Assembly: GCA_964542055.1 (NCBI GenBank)
Contig: CAZITB010000083.1
Coordinates: 1-13,165, forward strand
Reading direction: 5' to 3'
Source: CAZITB01 sp964542055
Lineage (GTDB): Bacteria > Planctomycetota > Phycisphaerae > Sedimentisphaerales > CAMDDF01
DNA: 13,165 bases
In this document: positions 1 to 6,048 of the stretch, in pieces
Numbering within the stretch: position 1 is the first letter of the stretch
Layout of the letters: the number at the start of each line of letters is the position of its first letter
The notes under the pieces: model-generated
What the model saw: the letters and a program-made list of their open reading frames with translations, nothing else
The model's database searches: none
Told to the model about the DNA's origin: nothing
Made by a program: the position numbers and the translations under genes

Positions 1-243
1 TTTACAAAGAGCAACTCCTGTGCCGAACAGGATTGGGACAGTTACCTATTTTTTTGATATACGATCGTTTTTGCACAGCTGCTTCAAACATGTCATCACT
101 TCTTTTTCCATTCAACTTATTGAATTTGGGAATACTCTCTTTCAAATGCTCTTTCGGGTGGCTAATCATAACAGTATTTTGGAGCTTTATCAACAGCAAA
201 ATCAGACGGCAGCGAGTGTGGTTTCTGGAATGCTGTTTTATTG

Positions 244-270
244 GTCTGGATTGTCTTCGCAGGAATGACA
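244..270 (-). repeat. Degenerate REP-like dispersed repeat
   Basis: Read on the minus strand, this block begins TGTCATTCCTGCGAAGACA and continues with ATCCAGACC. It closely resembles the common bacterial interspersed palindrome of the form GTCATTCC-TGCGAA-GC-GGAATCCAG, but the right arm has lost its GGA so the palindrome is broken. The resemblance is from memory of that repeat class. Copy number elsewhere in the genome cannot be seen here. Confidence 0.4.
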
Positions 271-470
271 GTCGGGGGAGTAGGTGTGGGGTGGAATGTT
301 GATTCGTTCTTTCTGGATTTGTGCCTTAATGTGTGTAAGGGGGATAGGGCGTTTCAGGCGGCAAGTGGAAAATTGAAAAAAGTGAAAAAATTTCAAGCGC
401 AGATTTTGAAAATTTGTTTTTGATCTGTCGCCCTTAACCATTTGCTTGGTTTTATCTCATCGCTGCTGCG

Positions 471-560
471 ATTGAGCTTATTTTCGTGTTGCTTGCGCTC
501 TGCGCTGTTGGGATTGAGTTTATTTCGGGTTGCTTGCGCTTTGCGCTGGGCGATGTTGGG
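471..560. repeat. Two imperfect tandem repeats (about 42 and 48 bp)
   Basis: Unit 1 (471-512) and unit 2 (513-560) both begin ATTGAG-TTATTT, share TTGCTTGCGCT followed by TGCGCTG, and end GTTGGG. A third copy starts at 561 (ATTGAT) but diverges at once. Unit 2 carries a 6-nt insertion (GGCGAT) before its last six bases. The array lies in non-coding sequence downstream of exbD. No protein or RNA role is evident. Confidence 0.55.
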
Positions 561-587
561 ATTGATAAGATGCGGCTTGTGTAAATG

Positions 588-602
588 GTGGGCGGTGCCC
601 AC
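588..602 (-). terminator. Hairpin downstream of exbD, possible weak terminator
   Basis: GTGGGC and GCCCAC form a perfect 6-bp stem with a 3-nt loop, extendable by one G-T pair. It starts 14 nt after the exbD stop codon. On the minus strand only a short ATTT follows, so it lacks a proper U-tract and may be a weak terminator, an RNA 3'-end stabiliser or part of a dispersed repeat. Confidence 0.35.
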
Positions 603-616
603 TTTGCGGTTACGGG

Positions 617-1075
617 TCAAGGGGTTTGGATGACGGCTAGCTGGATGTTGGTTGCGATTGATTTTGCTGCGGCGGCCAGGGCGATTTGGGAGTGTTTGTA
701 TGTGATGTCTTTGTCTATTCGGAGTGCGACGATTTTTTTGTCGGAATCGATGGGTTTTAGCTGGATGTTGATGGCGGCGGCGATGGCGTTTGCGATAGAT
801 TCGGGTGAGTCGGCGGTGATCTTTTCTGAGCCGGCTGCGAAGATGATGTTGTTGTCGCGGTCGCAAGTTATTGTTACGGTTGCGACCATTTGTTTGTCGT
901 CGAGTTTTTTCTGGGCGTTCTGGATTTTGTCGGGGACATCAACTTCGAAGTTTTCGGCGACGATGAACTGGCAGACGAGCATAAAAAAGATTATCAGCAG
1001 AAAGACGATGTCTATTATGGGAGTCATATTGAAGGTGGGTGAGCCGGAGTTATTCAATGGTCTGCGGTTATACAT
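617..1075 (-). CDS. exbD: ExbD/TolR-type proton channel subunit
   Basis: A 152-residue ExbD/TolR family protein, the peptidoglycan-side partner of the ExbB channel that couples the proton motive force to an energy transducer. After a short cytoplasmic tail, one membrane helix runs from about residue 17 to 38 and contains the family signature MTPIIDIVFLLIIFFML. Asp22 in it matches the essential proton-carrying aspartate. The rest is the periplasmic ExbD/TolR domain, of normal size. The ATG start lies inside the end of exbB (8-nt overlap), so the two are probably translationally coupled. It is the last gene of the minus-strand operon. TolR and MotB-like paralogues are the alternatives. The vWA neighbour with a TonB-like helix favours an ExbD-type role, but the specific transducer is an inference. 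Confidence 0.92.
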   Translation of the reverse strand: MYNRRPLNNSGSPTFNMTPIIDIVFLLIIFFMLVCQFIVAENFEVDVPDKIQNAQKKLDDKQMVATVTITCDRDNNIIFAAGSEKITADSPESIANAIAAAINIQLKPIDSDKKIVALRIDKDITYKHSQIALAAAAKSIATNIQLAVIQTP

Positions 1076-1856
1076 AGCTTGAGTTTTCCGGCTGGTTTTG
1101 GGGTTGTTTTTCGGTTTCGGTTCGGTTCTGGAGAGTTAGTTTTCGGAGGTAGTCTTTTTCGCTTTTGAGGCTTTGGCGGAGTGTTGGGATGAGCGTTTCG
1201 GAGAGAGAGACGGCTTGGGCGGTTAGTGTTTCGAGGCGGTTGCGGAAGATACCGGCGATGGCGAGGGCTGGTATTGCAACGAGCAGGCCCCAGAATGTTG
1301 TTACCAGCGCGAGTGAGATTCCTTCGGCGAGGTGTGCGGGTTGTGGCTGGCCGCCTGCGATGACGATTCCGTTGAATGCTTTTATCATGCCGAAGACGGT
1401 TCCGAAGAGGCCGATCATTGGTGCGACGTTGCCGATTATGTTTGCCCATTCGATTTTGCGGAGGATTTTGTAGGCTTGTTGTTCGATGTTTTCGAACATC
1501 AGGCGGTCGAGTTCTGTTCGCGGGATGTGTGTCATGTGCATGATCTTTGCGACGGATCGGCTGATGAAGTCGTTATTTTTGTTGACGTGGATGAGCCATT
1601 GCTGGTCTGGGTGTTTTTTAATGAGTTCGATGATGTGGTCGGTGATGTTTGGTGGTGCGATTTTTTTGCGGTTTATGGAGATTGCCAGGTCTAATGCGAG
1701 GTAGATTGTGATGATGGACATGGGGATGAGCAGGAGCCAAACGATGGGGCCGCCGGCGAGTATGAAGTGTGTGTAGAATGATTCTGCGTGTGCTTGGGGC
1801 TGGGCAGCGACTGAGGCGGAAGCTGAAAACAGAATTGTGAGAAGTATGGTTTTCAA
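1068..1856 (-). CDS. exbB: ExbB/TolQ/MotA-family proton channel subunit
   Basis: A 262-residue ExbB/TolQ protein that forms the inner-membrane proton channel with ExbD. Residues 1-24 look like a signal peptide with an Ala-rich end (AHA before ES), which some ExbB proteins have. Membrane helices follow at about 33-57, 140-162 and 180-203. The second carries the conserved core NVAPMIGLFGTVFGMIKAF, and the third holds Thr and Gly positions typical of the pore. The start is TTG at 1856, chosen because AAGGAG sits 5 nt upstream and the signal peptide follows at once. That ribosome site overlaps the TAA stop of the vWA gene. The last 35 residues are Gln/Glu-rich and probably cytoplasmic. The 8-nt overlap with exbD supports a joint complex. 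Confidence 0.92.
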   Translation of the reverse strand: MKTILLTILFSASASVAAQPQAHAESFYTHFILAGGPIVWLLLIPMSIITIYLALDLAISINRKKIAPPNITDHIIELIKKHPDQQWLIHVNKNNDFISRSVAKIMHMTHIPRTELDRLMFENIEQQAYKILRKIEWANIIGNVAPMIGLFGTVFGMIKAFNGIVIAGGQPQPAHLAEGISLALVTTFWGLLVAIPALAIAGIFRNRLETLTAQAVSLSETLIPTLRQSLKSEKDYLRKLTLQNRTETEKQPQNQPENSSYV

Positions 1857-1861
1857 GTTGT

Positions 1862-1868
1862 CTCCTTA
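1862..1868 (-). promoter_or_regulatory. exbB ribosome site fused to the upstream stop codon
   Basis: On the minus strand the vWA stop TAA is the beginning of TAAGGAG, a strong Shine-Dalgarno sequence 5 nt before the TTG start of exbB. The layout suggests that ribosomes finishing the vWA gene re-initiate on exbB, helping fix stoichiometry. It also decides the unusual TTG start. Confidence 0.7.
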
Positions 1869-2744
1869 ATTTGCGATAACGGACCGTCCGTTTGACTGGG
1901 CGGCGATTTGGGATAGTATCTGGTTGGATTTTTCGTTGTCTTTGAAGCCGATGGTGTTGATCGGGGTTTTTGGGGCGGTTGCGTTTTTGTAGTCGATGAT
2001 GTCGGTTACGAATGTTTCGGGGTTGGTTTGGGCCAGTTCGAAGCCGTCGGTGAGGAAGAATATTACTGAGCTGCTGTCGTGTTCGGAGGCCAGGCGGCAG
2101 GCGGTTTTGAGGGCCTGGATCGCTTTGGTTGGGCCTGAAGGGCGGATGGAGTTTATGAAAGTTCGGGCTTGGGCGATGTTTTTTGTGGAGGCGCGGAGGA
2201 AGCCGGAATTTGGCAGGGATATGATTTTGTTGTCGCAGTAGAATATTATTGAGAAGTATTGATTTTGCTGGAAGGCCGAGATTGAGGAGATAAGATGGGC
2301 TTTGACGGAGTTGAAGTGGCCTTGCATGGAGCCGGATGCATCGACGACGTAGCAGGCTCTTTTGGATGCGGTTGATGTTCCGAAAAATTCTATGTTGTCG
2401 AGGACGGGGGATGAGACGTCGTTTAGAAATGTATCTATTTCGGTTGGTGCTGTTTTTTGAGTTTTGGTTTTTTGGGCAGGTGGTGTGAAGTCGGAGGGGA
2501 TGTTCAGGTTTTCTAAACTTGGTTTTTGTGGTTCAGGGCGGATGATGTTTGGCTTTGGGTAGATTTTGTTTTCCAGTATTGAGGATTGCTGGGCTTGGAG
2601 GGTTAGTACGGTTTTGGCGGTTTGCTGGGCAGGGGGCAGGTGCGAGAATTGGGTAAGTGCGAATGCGGTGATTACTGCCAGGTGAATCAATGCGGAACCG
2701 GCCAGGGCGTATGTGTTGATTCGTCCTGTGTTTTTGCGGGGCAT
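1866..2744 (-). CDS. vWA-domain protein with a TonB-like N-terminal helix
   Basis: A 292-residue protein whose layout is a short basic tail, one membrane helix (about 13-33), a Pro/Gln/Lys-rich linker (about 36-115) and a von Willebrand A domain (about 128-288). The vWA MIDAS metal site is complete: DASGSM (Asp135, Ser137, Ser139), Thr206 in GPT and Asp233 in LTDG. The helix carries Ser17 and His21, the same S-x3-H spacing that in TonB contacts ExbB/ExbD, and the basic tail and Pro-rich spacer are also TonB-like. No TonB C-terminal domain is present; the vWA domain takes its place. It sits 9 nt upstream of exbB and 15 nt downstream of the L,D-transpeptidase gene. I infer a proton-motive-force-linked periplasmic ligand binder. 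The domain call is firm and the function is unknown. Confidence 0.85.
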   Translation of the reverse strand: MPRKNTGRINTYALAGSALIHLAVITAFALTQFSHLPPAQQTAKTVLTLQAQQSSILENKIYPKPNIIRPEPQKPSLENLNIPSDFTPPAQKTKTQKTAPTEIDTFLNDVSSPVLDNIEFFGTSTASKRACYVVDASGSMQGHFNSVKAHLISSISAFQQNQYFSIIFYCDNKIISLPNSGFLRASTKNIAQARTFINSIRPSGPTKAIQALKTACRLASEHDSSSVIFFLTDGFELAQTNPETFVTDIIDYKNATAPKTPINTIGFKDNEKSNQILSQIAAQSNGRSVIAN

Positions 2745-2759
2745 AGATACTCGCTTTCG

Positions 2760-3878
2760 TTAATCGACAACTTGTATTTCGGTTAGGCCTTCGGTTGCCA
2801 TGTTGTAGAATTCGATTACGTCTTCGTTGAGCATTCTTATGCAGCCGTCGGAAGCGAATTGGCCGATTGATTCGGGCTGGTTAGTGCCGTGTATTCCGAA
2901 GCCGTTTCTGCCTTTGGCTTGTCCATCGATTCCGTCGAGTCCGATCCAGCGTTCGCCCAGTGGGTAGTCGGAGTCTTCGTAATAGACAAATTTGCCGGTT
3001 ACGGGGTCCGGCCATGGTGGTCTGATGAGTTTGCCTTTTCCGTGGCTTTTAACTTTCCAGAGGCCGGTTGGGGTTGGGTTGCCCTGTGGGCCGATTTTGC
3101 CGAGGCCGACTTTGTATGATTTGACGTAAGTATCCTGGATGAAAACGTCCATTGTGAATGTTGAACGGTAAATTTTTGCGGTGAAGGGGCCTTTTACGAC
3201 TTTGATCTTCGCACCGGCCCATAGTCTTTTGGGGTCGTCGATGTTGTTGATCTTTAGGATGAATTGCCAGGGCAAGTCGAATTTCTGGCCGATCATTGAG
3301 GGGACTTCGCCGGACTGGACCTGGTAGATCGAGCAGATGTTATCTTTTGGCAGGACTTTGTCGGAAAAGAGCCATATATCGGAAAAGGAGGCGAGCATGC
3401 TTTTGAGGTCGTTTCTTTGTTGTGCAGTCAAGGGCAATTTCAGGGTTTCATTGAGGATGTCGCGAGCTTCGATGATCTTTCTATCTTTGATGAGTTCTTT
3501 TGCTTTTGCTTCGATTTGCTGTAGCTGGGCCAAAGTTGCAGAGTTCTGCGAAGAGGACGCCGGCTGAACAGGAGTTTCTATTTGAACTTCGGGCTGGGGA
3601 GTTGGTGTGGTTGGAGTATCGACGGAAGTTATGTTAGAAGCATTTTGGGGCGGCATTTCGATGGAATTTCGCTGAGCAGGTTTTTCCGAAGGTGCTGGTT
3701 GGAGTTGTGTCAGGTTGACAGGTGGTTGCTGGGGCTGGGGATCTTTCTGGAAAGATTTAACAGTTAATACCACAGCGATGCAAATAATTAGCAGGAAGAG
3801 AAAAGTTAAAACCTTTTTGCTTCTTCTATTTTTTCTGCTTCTTCTTGTATATGGTTTGTAATTGAGCTTCAATGCCAT
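2760..3878 (-). CDS. Membrane-anchored LysM L,D-transpeptidase (YkuD fold)
   Basis: A 372-residue L,D-transpeptidase, expected to crosslink or modify peptidoglycan stem peptides in the periplasm. Order: basic cytoplasmic tail rich in Arg/Lys (10-22), membrane anchor (23-40), Pro/Gln/Ser/Thr-rich spacer (46-112), helical segment (115-165), LysM-like peptidoglycan-binding module (about 184-228, starting YQVQSGEVPSMI) and a YkuD catalytic domain (about 232-371). The active site is visible: His330 in GIHGT and Cys346 in SDGCIRM, with Arg348. Most relatives have SHGC, so Asp replaces His before Gly, a tolerated position. The ATG start has AAGGA upstream. The neighbours are the cyclo-ligase gene (28 nt upstream) and the vWA-ExbBD block (15 nt downstream), suggesting a shared envelope role. 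The exact reaction (crosslinking or lipoprotein attachment) cannot be told. Confidence 0.92.
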   Translation of the reverse strand: MALKLNYKPYTRRSRKNRRSKKVLTFLFLLIICIAVVLTVKSFQKDPQPQQPPVNLTQLQPAPSEKPAQRNSIEMPPQNASNITSVDTPTTPTPQPEVQIETPVQPASSSQNSATLAQLQQIEAKAKELIKDRKIIEARDILNETLKLPLTAQQRNDLKSMLASFSDIWLFSDKVLPKDNICSIYQVQSGEVPSMIGQKFDLPWQFILKINNIDDPKRLWAGAKIKVVKGPFTAKIYRSTFTMDVFIQDTYVKSYKVGLGKIGPQGNPTPTGLWKVKSHGKGKLIRPPWPDPVTGKFVYYEDSDYPLGERWIGLDGIDGQAKGRNGFGIHGTNQPESIGQFASDGCIRMLNEDVIEFYNMATEGLTEIQVVD

Positions 3879-3906
3879 TTTAAAAATCCTTTTTCGAAAT
3901 TAACAT

Positions 3907-4473
3907 TTACTTAAAACGCATGACCATGTTGTCTGAGATCAAGCAGTCGATAGGGACATCGTGATCATCGGTTGGGACATGGTCGATAACCTGCTGTGAA
4001 AAACAGATGGCGCATTTTTTTGCTTTTAAATTTTCGTTTGAGAAGAAACGGTCGAAGTATCCGCCGCCTCTGCCCAAGCGGTTTCCTTTTTTGTCAAAAC
4101 CCAGGCCCGGTGTGATAACAAGATCGATATCTTCGAGGGGAACCGGGACACCAGTTACGGGGTTTTTTAGTCCGTAACCGTCGGTTGAAAAGCCGGTTTC
4201 GAGGGAGTTGATCTGTACTGGTAACATGTGTCTCTGCTGCCAAGAAACTTTGGGAACAGAGACAGATTTGCCTTGCTGCCAGGCACATAAAATGATCGGT
4301 GTTGTGTCGACCTCATGAGGCAAGGACAAAAAGATCATGATAAGGCCGGCTTTTTTAAATTCAGGCATTTGGGTCAATTTACTACAGATATTTTGACTCT
4401 GCAGCTTTTTGTCGGCTTCAGACATCTGGCTAAGCCGGTTTTTTAGTTCCACTCTGAATTTTTGTTTGTCCAT
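3907..4473 (-). CDS. ygfA: 5-formyltetrahydrofolate cyclo-ligase
   Basis: A 188-residue cytoplasmic enzyme of the MTHFS family. It converts 5-formyltetrahydrofolate with ATP to 5,10-methenyltetrahydrofolate, returning stored folate to one-carbon metabolism. Seen here are the N-terminal helix with basic residues, HEVDT (53-57) at the folate site, and the hallmark nucleotide-binding stretch from PGLGFDKKGNRLG through RGGGYFDRF (122-143). A C-terminal HVPTDDHDVPID matches the usual VP-x-D/E-x-HD-x-x-D ending. The length is typical. ATG at 4473 follows AAAAGG, which directly follows the rarA stop, so translation is likely coupled to rarA. Its place between a replication-repair gene and wall genes looks like housekeeping co-transcription. 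The gene symbol is by homology only. Confidence 0.93.
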   Translation of the reverse strand: MDKQKFRVELKNRLSQMSEADKKLQSQNICSKLTQMPEFKKAGLIMIFLSLPHEVDTTPIILCAWQQGKSVSVPKVSWQQRHMLPVQINSLETGFSTDGYGLKNPVTGVPVPLEDIDLVITPGLGFDKKGNRLGRGGGYFDRFFSNENLKAKKCAICFSQQVIDHVPTDDHDVPIDCLISDNMVMRFK

Positions 4474-4484
4474 TAAATTACCTT

Positions 4485-5861
4485 TTAAGTTCCTTGTGGT
4501 TTATCGTCTATTTTACTGTTTTTTTTGAAAGATTCCAGCATTTGTAAATATTGTTTGATATTTTTTTCCCTGCCATTTTCAGTGGGGTCGTAGTATTTTT
4601 TATCTATTTTAACACCCAAATAGTCCTGTGCAACAAAAGAATTTGAATAATCGTGAGGATATTTATATCCCAATCCATGTCCAAGTTTTTTTGCACCTGC
4701 ATAATGAGCATCTTTTAGATGAGAAGGGACGGGAATCGTCAGGCCGTTTTTGACGTCTGAAAGGGCATTCCATATAGCTGATGCAGATGCATTTGATTTT
4801 GGAGCGCAGGCGATGTAAATAGCGGCTTGCGCCAGTGGTAATTGTGCCTCTGGAAAGCCAATAAATTCGCTAATTTGGGTTGCAGAAGCGGCGAGCATTG
4901 TGGCAACGGGATCGGCATTTCCAACATCTTCGGCAGCACAGACAGCGATTCGTCTTGCGATAAAGCGAGGGTCTTCGCCGCCAGCGATCATTCTGGCGAG
5001 CCAGTAAACCGTGGCCTGAGGGTCGCTGCCTCGCATTGATTTTTGGAAAGCGCTTGCTAAATCGTAGTGAGTATCGCCGGATGGGTCGTAATTCAACGAC
5101 TTTTTCTGGACCGATTCTTTGGCAATTTCCAGAGTTATGTTAATGTTTTTATCTTTTGAAGGTTGTTGTGATAGAACCGCGACTTCCAGGGCGTTTAATA
5201 CGCGGCGGGCATCGCCATCACAGATGACTGACCAGAATTCCAAGGCATCGGTGGCAATTTGGATGTTAAAATTGCCAAAACCTCTTTCTTTGTCCGATAG
5301 AGCACGATTTATGAGGTCTTTAAGATCCTGGGGTTTTAACGGTTCGAACTGGAAAACTGTGCTGCGTGAAATTAAAGGTGAATTTACTGAAAAGTAAGGG
5401 TTTTCTGTTGTGGCTCCTATTAAAATGATTACCCCGCGTTCAACATCATCAAGCAAAACGTCCTGCTGAGCCCTGTTAAAGCGGTGGATTTCATCAATAA
5501 ACAGAACTGTTTTGCCCTTGTTCAGGATTAGGCGGTCCTTGGCTTTTGCGATGATTTCCCGGATGTCTTTTACAGAGGCAGCCGGGGCGCTTAGATACTG
5601 CATTTTTGCGTTTGCGTAATTTGCAACGATGCGGGCCAGGGTGGTTTTTCCAACTCCGGGAGGGCCGAAGAAAATCAGGCTTGTAACTGTTTTTGCATTT
5701 AGCATTCTGTTTAGCAGGCGATTTGGGCCGACAATATGTGTTTGGCCGAAGAAGTCTTCAAGCGTTTTTGGACGCATGCGAACCGCCAAAGGGGCATTGG
5801 CATCAATTTGGGCCTGTTCTGACTGGGAAAATAAGGAATCTTTGTCATTAAATTTTGTCAT
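4485..5861 (-). CDS. rarA: RarA/MgsA-family AAA+ ATPase (replication-associated recombination protein A)
   Basis: A 458-residue clamp-loader-like AAA+ ATPase that acts at stalled replication forks (RarA/MgsA in bacteria, WRNIP1/Mgs1 in eukaryotes). Visible are the N-terminal PLAVRMRPKTLEDFFGQ, Walker A GPPGVGKTT (66-74), Walker B VLFIDEIHRF (119-128), sensor 1 GATTENPYF, and the SRS arginine-finger region. The C-terminal half carries the family tetramerisation domain, with GEDPRFIARR, AAEDVGNADP and the YKYPHDY signature near the end. The ATG at 5861 is preferred over an in-frame TTG at 5897: homologues start close to the PLAxRMRP motif, and the TTG is itself the first three bases of a well-formed -35 box. 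No Shine-Dalgarno precedes the ATG, consistent with a leaderless message. It is the first gene of the minus-strand operon. Confidence 0.95.
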   Translation of the reverse strand: MTKFNDKDSLFSQSEQAQIDANAPLAVRMRPKTLEDFFGQTHIVGPNRLLNRMLNAKTVTSLIFFGPPGVGKTTLARIVANYANAKMQYLSAPAASVKDIREIIAKAKDRLILNKGKTVLFIDEIHRFNRAQQDVLLDDVERGVIILIGATTENPYFSVNSPLISRSTVFQFEPLKPQDLKDLINRALSDKERGFGNFNIQIATDALEFWSVICDGDARRVLNALEVAVLSQQPSKDKNINITLEIAKESVQKKSLNYDPSGDTHYDLASAFQKSMRGSDPQATVYWLARMIAGGEDPRFIARRIAVCAAEDVGNADPVATMLAASATQISEFIGFPEAQLPLAQAAIYIACAPKSNASASAIWNALSDVKNGLTIPVPSHLKDAHYAGAKKLGHGLGYKYPHDYSNSFVAQDYLGVKIDKKYYDPTENGREKNIKQYLQMLESFKKNSKIDDKPQGT

Positions 5862-5868
5862 TGAGGGT

Positions 5869-5897
5869 ATTATACGAAAACCGGTGTCGATGGTCAA
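5869..5897 (-). promoter_or_regulatory. Sigma70-type promoter for the rarA operon
   Basis: On the minus strand, TTGACC (5892-5897) and TATAAT (5869-5874) are separated by exactly 17 nt, five of six and six of six consensus matches. The TATAAT is followed by only 7 nt (ACCCTCA) before the rarA ATG. Transcription would therefore start at or within a base or two of the start codon, giving a leaderless or nearly leaderless mRNA. Confidence 0.75.
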
Positions 5898-5980
5898 TGA
5901 TACATGAGCATTTATGGAAAAATGGAGAATTTGATCATAATTTAGACATTATTCGGTTGTTTGGGCGACCAGCTGTTGTG

Positions 5981-6045
5981 AAGTTCCTATCTCAGTGCTA
6001 CCGCAATAGAGCTTTTATTGTTTTATTGCTGCCGTGACTGAACTT
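5981..6045. other. Interrupted inverted repeat between pilT and rarA
   Basis: Three arm segments match in order: AAGTTC with GAACTT, AGT with ACT, and GCAATA with TATTGC, closing a 15-nt loop with internal loops of unequal size. It begins 3 nt after the pilT stop. It has no U-tract, so it is not a standard intrinsic terminator, but it could act as a 3'-end structure for pilT. The rest of the 187-nt gap holds only the rarA promoter. Confidence 0.35.
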
Positions 6046-6048
6046 ATA

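Larger units (their letters stand above)
1..616. other. Region without a supportable gene, downstream of exbD
   Basis: No open frame here looks like a real protein: the short frames lack good ribosome sites and recognisable motifs. What can be seen is a dispersed-repeat-like block at 244-270, an A-rich stretch around 368-415, two imperfect tandem repeats at 471-560 and a hairpin at 588-602. A minus-strand frame at 2-199 (TTG start, or ATG near 169) would encode a 55-65 residue basic peptide that I do not recognise, so it is not called. The stretch looks like non-coding, repeat-bearing sequence at the end of the exbD operon. Confidence 0.6.

Noticed and set aside
2..199. 65-residue minus-strand frame at the left edge
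   Set aside because: TTG start without a Shine-Dalgarno and no recognised motif. It could be a gene remnant, but the evidence is too thin to call.
1..616. tRNA, small RNA or CRISPR array in the left non-coding region
   Set aside because: No TTCGA-type T-loop with cloverleaf arms was found, and the two imperfect repeats lack spacers and regular repeat identity.
393..866. 157-residue minus-strand frame rich in Arg, His and Pro
   Set aside because: It overlaps the 3' half of exbD out of frame, then runs through the tandem repeats. Its composition comes from the A+C-rich strand and no motif is seen.
585..1082. 165-residue plus-strand frame opposite exbD
   Set aside because: Antisense shadow of a clear ExbD gene; no ribosome site or family resemblance.
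1054..1449. 131-residue minus-strand frame inside exbB
   Set aside because: Out-of-frame reading of exbB with Arg/Pro/Thr-rich low-complexity content.
1332..1694. 120-residue acidic, Cys-rich plus-strand frame
   Set aside because: Exactly antisense to the conserved ExbB core; the odd composition is explained by the complement of exbB codons.
5862..5897. N-terminal extension of RarA from TTG 5897
   Set aside because: The TTG is part of a near-consensus -35 box, and homologues begin close to the ATG at 5861.
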